The translations under genes and the position numbers were made by a program. 64,000 bases of DNA from Prolixibacteraceae bacterium (GTDB lineage Bacteria > Bacteroidota > Bacteroidia > Bacteroidales > Prolixibacteraceae): the NCBI GenBank assembly GCA_021740385.1, contig JAIOZY010000003.1, forward strand, positions 116,178 to 180,177, given 5' to 3'. The stretch's first letter is position 1. Each line of letters starts with the position of its first letter. Positions 53,359-61,333 of the stretch are shown here, piece by piece. A model generated the notes under the pieces. It did no database searches and was not told the origin of the DNA. It saw only the letters and a list, made by a program, of their open reading frames with translations.

Positions 53359-56300
53359 ATGACTAAGAAATTTGCCGAATACAAGCAATTCGATTTATCG
53401 CAGATAAACAAGGAAATAAGAAAGCGCTGGGAGGCAGACGACACCTTTCACAAAAGTATCAGTACCCGCCAGGGAAAACCACTTTTTGTTTTTTACGAAG
53501 GGCCGCCATCGGCAAACGGTATGCCGGGCATACACCATGTAATGGCCCGTGCCATTAAAGATATTTTTTGCCGCTACAAAACCATGAATGGCTTTTTGGT
53601 TAAACGCAAAGCCGGTTGGGACACCCACGGGCTGCCTGTTGAACTTGGTGTTGAAAAAATGCTGGGCATAACCAAGGAAGATATCGGGAAAAAAATCTCG
53701 GTAGCTGAGTACAATGCCGCCTGCCGTAAAGAGGTAATGAAATATACCCGCGAGTGGGAGGAACTTACCCGCCAAATGGGTTACTGGGTCAACATGGACG
53801 ACCCTTATATAACTTACGACAGCCGTTATATTGAAACCCTGTGGTGGCTTTTAAAGCAACTCTACAACAAAGGATTGTTGTACAAAGGATACACCATTCA
53901 GCCTTATTCGCCGGCTGCGGGTACAGGCCTCAGCTCACACGAACTGAACCAGCCCGGGTGTTACCGCGATGTGAAAGACACCACTGCAACGGCTCAGTTT
54001 AAGGTCAAAAGGGATGATAAATCGGAATTTCTTTTCGACAATGTTGATACCGAACTCTTTTTCCTGGCCTGGACAACAACCCCCTGGACCCTGCCATCGA
54101 ACACGGCTTTGGCCATCGGGCCTAAAATTACCTATGTGAAAGTAAGGACCTATAACCAGTATACCGGTGCTCCAATTACGGTAATTCTGGCCAAAGATTT
54201 GCTGCCTGCCTACTTCGACATGAAAAATGCCGAATTGCCCATTGAAGAATATACAGCCGGAAGTAAAAATATACCTTTCCGCATTCTGTCTGAATACAAA
54301 GGCGAAGAGCTTGTTGGTGCAGGTTACGAACAACTTATCCCGTTTGTTAAGCCCGAAGGTGATGCCTTTCGGGTAATTCCGGGCGACTATGTTACCACCG
54401 AAGACGGTACCGGTATTGTGCACATTGCACCAACTTTTGGTGCCGACGACGACCGGGTGGCCAAACAAGCAGGCATTGTCCCCCTTATCATGCTCGATAA
54501 AGAAGGAAAACGCCAGGCCATGGTCGACCGTACCGGGAAATTTTACCACATTGAAGACCTGGACGAAGGATGGGCAAAAGCCTATGTAAACGAAAACATT
54601 TACCGCGATTTTGCCGGCCGTTATGTGAAGAATGCATACGACGATACCTTATCGGAAAAAGATCCCACGCTGGACATTGACCTATCAGTAATGCTGAAAA
54701 AAGAGAACAAGGCATTCAAGGTTGAAAAACATGAACACAATTACCCACACTGCTGGCGAACAGATAAACCCGTGCTATACTATCCGCTCGATTCATGGTT
54801 TATACGCACCACGGCCATTAAGGACCGGATGATTGAGTTGAATAATACCATTAACTGGAAACCCAAAAGCACGGGAACCGGCCGTTTTGGAAACTGGCTC
54901 GAAAATCTGGTTGACTGGAACCTTTCCCGCTCACGCTATTGGGGCACTCCTTTACCAATATGGCGAACTGAAGGCGGAACAGAAGAAATATGTATTGGTT
55001 CGGCCGAAGAGTTGATGAATGAAATTGAAAAGTCAATCAAAGCCGGTTTCATGGATAAAAATCCTTACGAGGGATTTGAAGTTGGGAACAATACGAAAGA
55101 GAACTACGAAAAGGTCGACTTTCATCGGCCTTATGTCGATGATATTGTTCTGGTGTCACCCTCGGGAAAGAAAATGTTCCGTGAGCTCGATTTGATTGAT
55201 GTTTGGTTCGATTCGGGGGCAATGCCTTACGCGCAGGCTCACTGGCCATTCAGCCTCCCCCCAACCCCCTCCCAAGGAGGGGGAGAATGCCCTCCGAAGT
55301 ATCGAACGGCAAACCCGATGATTTATCCGCTTTTAAGGGAATTAGCAGATAAACAAAAAAATAACCCAACAGAAGCTGAAGAATTTCTTTGGAACAACTT
55401 AAGAGGCAAGAATTTAGAAGGTTATAAGTTTCGTCGTCAGCATATTATCGACCAATTTATTGCTGATTTTGTTTGTTTGGAAAAGCAACTAATCGTTGAG
55501 GTTGATGGAAAAATTCACAATTTACCCGAAAATCAAATTTCAGATGCTGAAAGAACCGATCGATTGAAAGAATTGGGCTACAAAGTAATCCGATTTAAAA
55601 ATGAAGAAGTATTAGGCAACATAGAAGGAGTACTAGACTTAATTCTTGCAGAATGCCATTCCCTCCCCTTGGGGGAGGGTCAGGGTGGGGCTTCCTCCCT
55701 TCCCCTTGGGGGAAGGGTCGGGGATGGGGCTTCAGGGGCCTTGGTGTTTCCGGCCGATTTCATTGCCGAAGGCGTTGACCAAACCCGCGGCTGGTTTTTT
55801 ACCCTTCACGCCTTAGCTACCATGATCATGGATGATGTGGCGTTTAAAAACATCATTTCAAACGGTCTTGTGCTCGATGCCCAGGGCAATAAAATGAGCA
55901 AACGCCTCGGAAATGCGGTCGACCCGTTTGAAACCATCGAAAAATACGGTGCCGACCCGTTGCGCTGGTACATGATCACCAACGCGCAACCGTGGGACAA
56001 CCTCAAATTCGATATAGCCGGGGTAGATGAAGTAAGGCGTAAGTTTTTTGGTACACTTTACAATACCTATAGTTTTTTTGCCCTTTATGCCAACATTGAC
56101 GGGTTTACGTTTTCAGAAGAAGAGATACCTGTTAGGGAACGTCCGGAGCTCGATCGGTGGATTATTTCACTGCTTCACTCCCTAATTAAGGAAGTAACCG
56201 AATGTTACGAAAATTTTGAACCAACATGGGCTGGCAGGGCCATTTCGGAATTTGTTACCGAAAACCTGAGTAACTGGTTTGTGCGGCTAAGCCGCAAGCG

Positions 56301-57264
56301 CTACTGGGGTGGCGAAATGGATAACGACAAACTTTCAGCTTACCAAACCCTATATACCTGTCTCGAAACGGTGGCTCTGCTGGCAGCACCCATTGCACCT
56401 TTTTACATGGATTTGCTCTATTCCGACCTGAATAAAGTTACCGGAAAGCAACCCATGCAAAGTGTACATATCTCCGATTTTCCAAAATACAATGCAGCCC
56501 TGATTGATAAGGAGTTGGAAGAAAAAATGGACCTGGCCCAAAAAATTTCAAGCCTGGTGCTTGGGCTTCGCCGGAAAGAAAAACTGAAAGTGCGTCAGCC
56601 TTTAGCCAAAATTATGATTCCGGTTCTAAACCAAAAATTTAAAGAACAGGTTGAAGCCGTTGAAAACATTATCCTTTCCGAAATCAATGTTAAACAAATT
56701 GAATACATTTCGGAAACGGCCGGTGTAATAAAGAAAAAAATCAAACCCAACTTTAAGGTATTGGGCCCAAAATACGGAAAGCTGATGAAACAGGTATCGG
56801 CTGCCATTGCCGCTTTGTCGCAGGAAGAGATTGCTGAATTTGAAAAGCAGGGAACATTCAACCTGAAAACCGGAGAAGAACACATTAATCTGACACTCGA
56901 CGATGTGGAAATCCTTTCGGAAGACATACCCGGGTGGCTGGTTGCTACCGAAGGCAATGTAACGGTTGCCCTTGATATAAAAGTAACCGATGAACTTTAC
57001 GATGAAGGCATTGCCCGTGAGTTTGTAAACCGCATTCAAAACATGCGAAAAGAACACGATTTTGATGTAACCGACAAAATTAACGTGCAGATATTGAGAA
57101 ATAATTCGTTGGAGCGGGCCCTTCGAAAACACGCCGGTTATATTGCCAATCAAACATTGGCTTCTTCGTTTGAAATTGTGGATGATATTGATCGGCAAAA
57201 GGCAATTGAAACCGATATAAATGAGCATGTTACATGGATTATGGTTGAAAGGCAGCAAGAATAA
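53359..57264 (+). CDS. ileS: Isoleucyl-tRNA synthetase with an in-frame DUF559 endonuclease insertion
   Basis: 1301 residues from the ATG at 53359 (a TTG three codons upstream is rejected). It charges tRNA-Ile. The class I signatures are PPSANGMPGIHH (HIGH-type, 49-60) and KMSKR (845-849). The editing domain and the anticodon-binding and C-terminal regions are all present. Residues 632-796 (55252-55746) are foreign: they interrupt the catalytic domain between DVWFDSGAMPYAQAHWPF and FPADFIAEGVDQTRGW. Removing them leaves about 1136 residues, close to the usual size in Bacteroidota. The insert has a DUF559 nuclease domain (about 647-766) with palindromic repeats translated on both sides. No frameshift or stop is present, so one fused polypeptide is expected. 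Confidence 0.95.
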   Translation: MTKKFAEYKQFDLSQINKEIRKRWEADDTFHKSISTRQGKPLFVFYEGPPSANGMPGIHHVMARAIKDIFCRYKTMNGFLVKRKAGWDTHGLPVELGVEKMLGITKEDIGKKISVAEYNAACRKEVMKYTREWEELTRQMGYWVNMDDPYITYDSRYIETLWWLLKQLYNKGLLYKGYTIQPYSPAAGTGLSSHELNQPGCYRDVKDTTATAQFKVKRDDKSEFLFDNVDTELFFLAWTTTPWTLPSNTALAIGPKITYVKVRTYNQYTGAPITVILAKDLLPAYFDMKNAELPIEEYTAGSKNIPFRILSEYKGEELVGAGYEQLIPFVKPEGDAFRVIPGDYVTTEDGTGIVHIAPTFGADDDRVAKQAGIVPLIMLDKEGKRQAMVDRTGKFYHIEDLDEGWAKAYVNENIYRDFAGRYVKNAYDDTLSEKDPTLDIDLSVMLKKENKAFKVEKHEHNYPHCWRTDKPVLYYPLDSWFIRTTAIKDRMIELNNTINWKPKSTGTGRFGNWLENLVDWNLSRSRYWGTPLPIWRTEGGTEEICIGSAEELMNEIEKSIKAGFMDKNPYEGFEVGNNTKENYEKVDFHRPYVDDIVLVSPSGKKMFRELDLIDVWFDSGAMPYAQAHWPFSLPPTPSQGGGECPPKYRTANPMIYPLLRELADKQKNNPTEAEEFLWNNLRGKNLEGYKFRRQHIIDQFIADFVCLEKQLIVEVDGKIHNLPENQISDAERTDRLKELGYKVIRFKNEEVLGNIEGVLDLILAECHSLPLGEGQGGASSLPLGGRVGDGASGALVFPADFIAEGVDQTRGWFFTLHALATMIMDDVAFKNIISNGLVLDAQGNKMSKRLGNAVDPFETIEKYGADPLRWYMITNAQPWDNLKFDIAGVDEVRRKFFGTLYNTYSFFALYANIDGFTFSEEEIPVRERPELDRWIISLLHSLIKEVTECYENFEPTWAGRAISEFVTENLSNWFVRLSRKRYWGGEMDNDKLSAYQTLYTCLETVALLAAPIAPFYMDLLYSDLNKVTGKQPMQSVHISDFPKYNAALIDKELEEKMDLAQKISSLVLGLRRKEKLKVRQPLAKIMIPVLNQKFKEQVEAVENIILSEINVKQIEYISETAGVIKKKIKPNFKVLGPKYGKLMKQVSAAIAALSQEEIAEFEKQGTFNLKTGEEHINLTLDDVEILSEDIPGWLVATEGNVTVALDIKVTDELYDEGIAREFVNRIQNMRKEHDFDVTDKINVQILRNNSLERALRKHAGYIANQTLASSFEIVDDIDRQKAIETDINEHVTWIMVERQQE
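55265..55283. repeat. Palindromic repeat, left end of the ileS insertion
   Basis: Perfect 8-bp inverted arms, CCCCCTCC and GGAGGGGG, with a 3-nt loop. It is translated as part of SLPPTPSQGGGE. Confidence 0.8.
55661..55732. repeat. Two tandem palindromic repeats, right end of the ileS insertion
   Basis: Copy 1 has arms CCCTCCCC / GGGGAGGG (55661-55679) and copy 2 has arms CCCTTCCCC / GGGGAAGGG (55697-55717). Both are followed by a TC-GGG-TGGGGCTT-like tail. They are translated as LPLGEGQGGASSLPLGGRVGDGA. Confidence 0.8.
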
Positions 57265-57298
57265 ACGGGCCAGACAGATACCCTATGAAAATTTTTGT

Positions 57299-57306
57299 TA
57301 CTTTTG
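57299..57306 (+). promoter_or_regulatory. -7 promoter element (TACTTTTG) upstream of the DksA-like gene
   Basis: A perfect TAnnTTTG match 41 nt upstream of the ATG at 57348; the -33 region is not clear. The gene could instead be read through from ileS. Confidence 0.4.
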
Positions 57307-57347
57307 GTGATTCACAAATTGAAATTGAAATAAAAGCCTAATAAATT

Positions 57348-57725
57348 ATGAGCGAGAAAAACCGATATTCAGACCAGGAGCTCCAGGAATTCAAGGAATT
57401 AATACTGGCCAAATTGGAAAAAGCTCAACGTGATTACGAGATTTTCAAAAACTCGATTACACACGGAGACGATAACGACACACAGGATACTTCGCCTACA
57501 TTTAAAGTATTGGAAGAAGGTGCAGCAACTTTGTCGAAAGAAGAAGCAGGAAAGCTGGCACAGCGGCAGTTAAAGTTTATTCAGTATTTGCAGGCTGCTT
57601 TAGTCCGGATCGAGAACAAAACATACGGTATTTGCCGCGAAACAGGAAAACTGATTTCGAAAGAACGCTTGCGTGCCGTGCCTCATGCTACCCTTTCGAT
57701 CGATGCAAAAAACATGCAACGGTAA
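57348..57725 (+). CDS. TraR/DksA-family protein without a zinc finger
   Basis: 125 residues. A helical coiled-coil N-terminus (LQEFKELILAKLEKAQRDYE) is followed by the DksA-like globular region YGICRETGKLISKERLRAVPHATLSID. In DksA this region carries a four-Cys zinc finger; here only one Cys remains (GIC), as is usual for the Bacteroidota branch. DksA proteins bind the RNA polymerase secondary channel. The acidic tip (HGDDNDTQDTSP) resembles that of the coiled-coil finger. It is followed by a clear terminator. Confidence 0.9.
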   Translation: MSEKNRYSDQELQEFKELILAKLEKAQRDYEIFKNSITHGDDNDTQDTSPTFKVLEEGAATLSKEEAGKLAQRQLKFIQYLQAALVRIENKTYGICRETGKLISKERLRAVPHATLSIDAKNMQR

Positions 57726-57751
57726 TTTAAAAGCATAAATAAAAAATTTTC

Positions 57752-57783
57752 AATTGGGAGTTAACACAACTCTCAATTTTTTT
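57752..57783 (+). terminator. Rho-independent terminator after the DksA-like gene
   Basis: An 11-bp stem AATTGGGAGTT / AACTCTCAATT with a 5-nt loop and a T run. It overlaps an in-frame TTG that could extend lspA, which argues against that longer start. Confidence 0.75.
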
Positions 57784-57795
57784 ATTAAGAGCAAA

Positions 57796-58443
57796 ATGTC
57801 GAAAAATAAACTGGCCATATTGGTCATAATCATCATTCTGATTGCTGATCAGGTTTTAAAAATCTGGATAAAAACAAATTTTTACCTCGGCGAAGAGCGC
57901 CGTGTAATTGGGAACTGGTTTATACTTCATTTTGTCGAAAACCGCGGAATGGCTTTTGGTTTCGAGTTTGCTGGCCGTTACGGGAAAGTAATATTAACCC
58001 TGTTCAGGCTTGTTGCAGCCGGAGCCATTTTCTGGTACCTGCAAAAACTAATCAAAAAAGGTATTCCCACAGGGCTGGTTATAAGTATAGCGCTCATTTG
58101 TGCCGGTGCACTTGGAAACATTATCGACAGCGCGTTTTACGGTGTATTGTTCAGCGATAGTTACGGCAGGGTTGCCGAATTTTTACCACAGGGAGGCGGT
58201 TACGAAACTTTCCTGCACGGGTCGGTGGTCGACATGTTCTTTTTTCCAATCATTAAAGGCACATGGCCTTCGTGGTCGCCCATAAATGCCGGACAGCCCT
58301 TTATTTTTTTCAGGCCCGTTTTTAATATTGCCGATTCATGCATTACCATTGGAATTGGCATTATTCTCATCTTTTTCAGAAAATATTTCAACGAAACGGA
58401 ACTAAAAAAGGAAAATGAAGCAACAGAAGATAAAGCCGAATAG
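57796..58443 (+). CDS. lspA: Signal peptidase II (lipoprotein)
   Basis: 215 residues from the ATG at 57796. Inner-membrane aspartyl protease that cleaves lipoprotein signal peptides; the window encodes several such substrates. Four membrane segments; IIIILIADQVLKIWIK at the N-terminus, FVENRGMAFGF, and the two catalytic Asp regions NIIDSAFYG and GSVVDMFFFP. Longer than the E. coli enzyme (164) because of a periplasmic loop, as is common in Bacteroidota. It follows the terminator of the DksA-like gene, so it needs its own promoter or read-through. Confidence 0.95.
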   Translation: MSKNKLAILVIIIILIADQVLKIWIKTNFYLGEERRVIGNWFILHFVENRGMAFGFEFAGRYGKVILTLFRLVAAGAIFWYLQKLIKKGIPTGLVISIALICAGALGNIIDSAFYGVLFSDSYGRVAEFLPQGGGYETFLHGSVVDMFFFPIIKGTWPSWSPINAGQPFIFFRPVFNIADSCITIGIGIILIFFRKYFNETELKKENEATEDKAE

Positions 58444-58506
58444 CCTGTTTTAAATTTGTACTGTCTCTTGCCGGTTAATCATTTTAATTATAAAACACAG
58501 TATAAC

Positions 58507-58588
58507 AGGCCTAAATTTTCAACTAAAGTTGTAAAATTAGGCCTAAATTTTTAACTTTGATTGTGTTTTTAGGCCTAAATTTTCAAGT
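58507..58588. repeat. Three direct repeats at an exact 32-bp period, overlapping the ATPase promoter
   Basis: AGGCCTAAATTTTCAACT (58507), AGGCCTAAATTTTTAACT (58539) and AGGCCTAAATTTTCAAGT (58571) start exactly 32 bp apart, about three helical turns. The first spacer also folds into CAACT-aa-AGTTG, so copies 1 and 2 form a long imperfect inverted repeat. Copies 2 and 3 overlap the promoter and its start. Confidence 0.8.
58529..58559 (+). promoter_or_regulatory. Promoter of the DUF4143 ATPase gene
   Basis: TTG at 58529-58531, a 20-bp spacer, then TAACTTTG (58552-58559). The start codon is 44 nt further on. It is embedded in the 32-bp repeats, pointing to autoregulation or another operator function. 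Confidence 0.55.
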
Positions 58589-58603
58589 TTATTTATAATT
58601 AAA

Positions 58604-59743
58604 ATGTATTCAAGAGAAGTTATAAAATTGATATATAGGTGGTTGGATGTTCCTGAAATCATTATTTTAATTGGAGCAAGGCAGGTAGGCAAGTCAACTT
58701 TATTGGAAATGCTTTCAGAAGATGGTCTGAAAATCAATATATTAAATTGTGAAAACCCTATTGTTGCTGATATTTTAAAAAACAAGAATATTAATGATAT
58801 TGGGGCTTTATTTGGAGAACAAAACAAGATTGTTGCCCTTGACGAAGCACAGGACATACCTGAGATTGGGAAAATACTGAAACTTTTTTTTGATGATAAA
58901 AGGATAACGCAAAAAATTATTGCCACCAGCTCAAGCAGCTTTGAGTTATCAAACAAAACCGGTGAACCCTTAACCGGCCGAAACCTGAAATTCAAACTTT
59001 ATCCATTATCCGTTGAGGAAATAAGCCAGAATGGGCAGTGGTTTGAAATGCTAGAAAGGTTGCCTTCGTTGTTAATGTATGGTTCTTACCCCGGCATTAT
59101 CGATTTGCCTGTTGAAGAAAAAAAGAAGAAATTACTGACCCTTTCGGGTGATTACCTGTTTAAAGACATCTATAAATTTGAACAAATCAGGAACCCGGGA
59201 ATACTTAGAAAATTATTGAAAGCCCTTGCATTGCAAATTGGTAATCTGGTTTCGATAAATGAACTTGCGAATATATGCGGTATTTCATCAATTACTGTTG
59301 AACGATATCTCGACTTGCTTGAAAAAAGTTTTGTCGTTTTCAAATTGGGCTCGTTCAGTAAAAACCTTCGGAATGAATTGAAGAAAAGCAGGAAATATTA
59401 CTTCTACGATCTGGGAATCAGAAACGCCCTGTTAAACAATTTTGTACCCCTCGAAGAACGTACCGACATTGGCGCTATTTGGGAAAACTTCTGCATTGCC
59501 GAATACCTGAAAACACTCGAATATGCCGAAAGAAATGCCAATCTGTATTTTTGGCGTACTTACGATGGTGCAGAAATTGACTTAATTGAAGAATACGAAG
59601 GGAAATTATTTGCATTCGAATTTAAATGGAACGAGAAAAAGAAAGCTTCATTACCAAAAATATTTTCCGAAAAATATCAAGTTGAAGCGTTTACAACCGT
59701 TAACCGACGAAACTTTAATATATTGATGAAAACGGTTATTTGA
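58604..59743 (+). CDS. AAA-type ATPase with DUF4143 domain
   Basis: 379 residues. Walker A GARQVGKSTLL (about 24-34), Walker B KIVALDEAQDIPEIG, sensor-like KIIATSSSSFELS, then a C-terminal DUF4143 domain ending in a nuclease-like segment (YFWRTYDGAEIDLIEEYEGKLFAFEFKWN). That segment has the D...E-x-K pattern of PD-(D/E)XK folds. Such ATPases occur in many copies in Bacteroidota and archaea and have no established function. It is preceded by its own repeat-covered promoter and appears to be an independent unit between lspA and der. Confidence 0.9.
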   Translation: MYSREVIKLIYRWLDVPEIIILIGARQVGKSTLLEMLSEDGLKINILNCENPIVADILKNKNINDIGALFGEQNKIVALDEAQDIPEIGKILKLFFDDKRITQKIIATSSSSFELSNKTGEPLTGRNLKFKLYPLSVEEISQNGQWFEMLERLPSLLMYGSYPGIIDLPVEEKKKKLLTLSGDYLFKDIYKFEQIRNPGILRKLLKALALQIGNLVSINELANICGISSITVERYLDLLEKSFVVFKLGSFSKNLRNELKKSRKYYFYDLGIRNALLNNFVPLEERTDIGAIWENFCIAEYLKTLEYAERNANLYFWRTYDGAEIDLIEEYEGKLFAFEFKWNEKKKASLPKIFSEKYQVEAFTTVNRRNFNILMKTVI

Positions 59744-59782
59744 TCTCCAAATATGTTTTATTTCATAATTTGCGCGGTATAA

Positions 59783-61090
59783 TTATTTTCCCCTTATCAC
59801 GATATTGATTGGCACACCTTCAAAATCCCAGTTTTCCCTGATCTTGTTTTCGAGGTACCGTTTGTACGGATCCTTTATGTACTGCGGGAGGTTGGCATAA
59901 AAGGCAAAAGTGGGCGTGGGTGTTGGAAGTTGTGTAACGTATTTTATTTTAATGAATTTACCTTTTACCGATGGGGGAGAAAATTGTTCGATGGCTTCAA
60001 GCATGTATTGATTCAGTGCCGATGTTTTGATTCGGCTTTTGCGGCTTTCATATACTTTCATGGCCGTTTCGAAGGATTTAAGCAAACGCTGCTTTGTTAA
60101 AGCCGAAGTAAAAACAACGGGTACATCGGAAAATGGAGCGATGCGTTCTTTAATTATTTCAGTAAATTCGTTCGTGGACTTTTGATTTTTTTCAACCAGG
60201 TCCCACTTGTTAACCAGTATTACAATGCCCTTTTTGTTTCGCATCACAATGTTGAAAATGTTCACATCCTGGGCTTCAATGCCGCGGGTGGCATCAACAA
60301 GCAGCAGGCAAACATCGGCCTGTTCTATGGCGCGGATGGAGCGCATCACGGAATAAAATTCGATGTTTTCGTGCACCTTGCCTTTTTTGCGCAGGCCGGC
60401 GGTATCGGTTAAAATAAAGTCGTGGCCAAATTTGTTGTAGCGGCTTTGGTTCGAGTCGCGGGTAGTTCCGGCAATTTCGGTTACAATGTGGCGGTTTTCA
60501 TCCGTTAAGGCATTTATCATTGATGATTTACCCACGTTTGGCCGGCCAATAATGGCAAAATGCGGAATGTCGGCTTCTTCTTCAGGGATGGTTTCTTTTG
60601 GAAATGCTTCCACTACCTTATCGAGTAAATCGCCGGTGCCGCTGCCGTTAATGGATGAAATGCAGTATAAGTCGCCAAGCCCCAGGTTGTAAAATTCGTA
60701 CGAATCGTTTATCCGTTGGTTGTTGTCGACTTTATTCACAACGAGGAAAACCGGTTTCTCTTCTTTTCGCAGAAGTTGTGCTATTGCTTCGTCGAGATCG
60801 GTAATGCCGTTTTCAACATCAACCACGAAGAGGATCACATCGGCCTCATCGATAGCGAGGTGAACCTGTTTTTTGATTTCTTGTTCAAAAACATCGGCCG
60901 AACTGATCACGTAACCACCGGTATCGATGATCGAAAAATCGGTCCCGTTCCATACCCCTTTGCCGTAAATGCGGTCGCGGGTAACACCCGATACGTCGTC
61001 GACAATGGCTTTCCGCGATTCGACCATGCGGTTAAACAAGGTCGATTTTCCCACGTTGGGTCTTCCTACTATTGCTATTATGTTGCTCAT
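59783..61090 (-). CDS. der: Double GTPase Der (EngA)
   Basis: 435 residues from the ATG at 61090 ([17 protein letters not shown]); the frame extends ten codons further up without conservation. Two tandem G domains: G1 [10 protein letters not shown] and [11 protein letters not shown]3 DTGGY and DTAGL, G4 NKVD and NKWD; then a C-terminal KH-like domain. Der is essential for 50S ribosome assembly. era lies upstream on the same strand, but a 243-nt spacer with repeats lies between. Confidence 0.97.
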   Translation of the reverse strand: MSNIIAIVGRPNVGKSTLFNRMVESRKAIVDDVSGVTRDRIYGKGVWNGTDFSIIDTGGYVISSADVFEQEIKKQVHLAIDEADVILFVVDVENGITDLDEAIAQLLRKEEKPVFLVVNKVDNNQRINDSYEFYNLGLGDLYCISSINGSGTGDLLDKVVEAFPKETIPEEEADIPHFAIIGRPNVGKSSMINALTDENRHIVTEIAGTTRDSNQSRYNKFGHDFILTDTAGLRKKGKVHENIEFYSVMRSIRAIEQADVCLLLVDATRGIEAQDVNIFNIVMRNKKGIVILVNKWDLVEKNQKSTNEFTEIIKERIAPFSDVPVVFTSALTKQRLLKSFETAMKVYESRKSRIKTSALNQYMLEAIEQFSPPSVKGKFIKIKYVTQLPTPTPTFAFYANLPQYIKDPYKRYLENKIRENWDFEGVPINIVIRGK

Positions 61091-61122
61091 AAATGATAAA
61101 TTCCAAATCGAAAAATCCAAAC

Positions 61123-61186
61123 ACCCTTAAATCCCCTAGAGCCTGCGCAGAGCAGTTATGGCGCTCGCAGAAAGGGGACTTACGAT
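61123..61186. repeat. Imperfect hairpin element between der and era
   Basis: AAATCCCCT on the left and AAAGGGGACTT on the right bracket a G/C-rich centre with CTGCGC and CGCTCGCAG. CCCTAAATCCCC...GGGGACTT repeats are dispersed in Bacteroidota genomes (from memory). The arms pair only partly. Confidence 0.45.
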
Positions 61187-61283
61187 GTTATAGTTTACAT
61201 CTATATTATAAAATACTGTTTCCAAAAAGTTAACCAAAAATCAGTACCAAATTTCAAAAATCCAATTGGACTTTTGTTCCCTA

Positions 61284-61326
61284 AACTCTCCCCCGCCAGC
61301 TGGCGGGGAGTCGGAGGGGGCTTTTG
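61284..61326. repeat. Solo palindromic repeat related to the ileS insertion ends
   Basis: Perfect 18-bp palindrome CCCCGCCAGCTGGCGGGG (61291-61308) followed by GAGTCGGAGGGGGCTTTT. The same order, a C-rich/G-rich palindrome then TC-GG-GGGGCTT tail, is seen at the right end of the DUF559 insertion in ileS. Here there is no nuclease domain. It lies just beyond the era stop. Confidence 0.75.
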
Positions 61327-61333
61327 GGCTCTC

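Larger units (their letters stand above)
55252..55746 (+). mobile_element. In-frame insertion inside ileS: DUF559 nuclease domain flanked by GC-rich palindromes
   Basis: 495 bp, exactly 165 codons. Left end: palindrome CCCCCTCC-caa-GGAGGGGG (55265-55283). Middle (55297-55656): a DUF559/Vsr-like PD-(D/E)XK domain, with NPTEAEEFLWNNLRGK, KFRRQHIIDQFIADF, IVEVDGKIH, KVIRFKNEEVLGNIEGVL. The putative catalytic residues Asp703, Glu714 and Asp716 (ileS numbering) are intact. Right end: two palindromic copies, 55661-55693 and 55697-55732, each followed by a TC-rich/GGGGCTT tail. There is no intein or splice motif. In many Bacteroidota, free-standing DUF559 genes occur beside repeats of this type (family knowledge). 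Confidence 0.85.

Noticed and set aside
55252..55746. Intein or intron in ileS
   Set aside because: No Hint-type splice blocks or C-terminal His-Asn are present, and the frame is open through the insert with no group I or II intron features. The flanks are simple palindromic repeats.
57285..57341. 18-codon ORF between ileS and the DksA-like gene
   Set aside because: Too short, and it contains the probable promoter of the next gene.
57754..57795. Longer start for lspA at a TTG
   Set aside because: The stretch coincides with the terminator hairpin of the DksA-like gene, and the ATG at 57796 begins the conserved protein.
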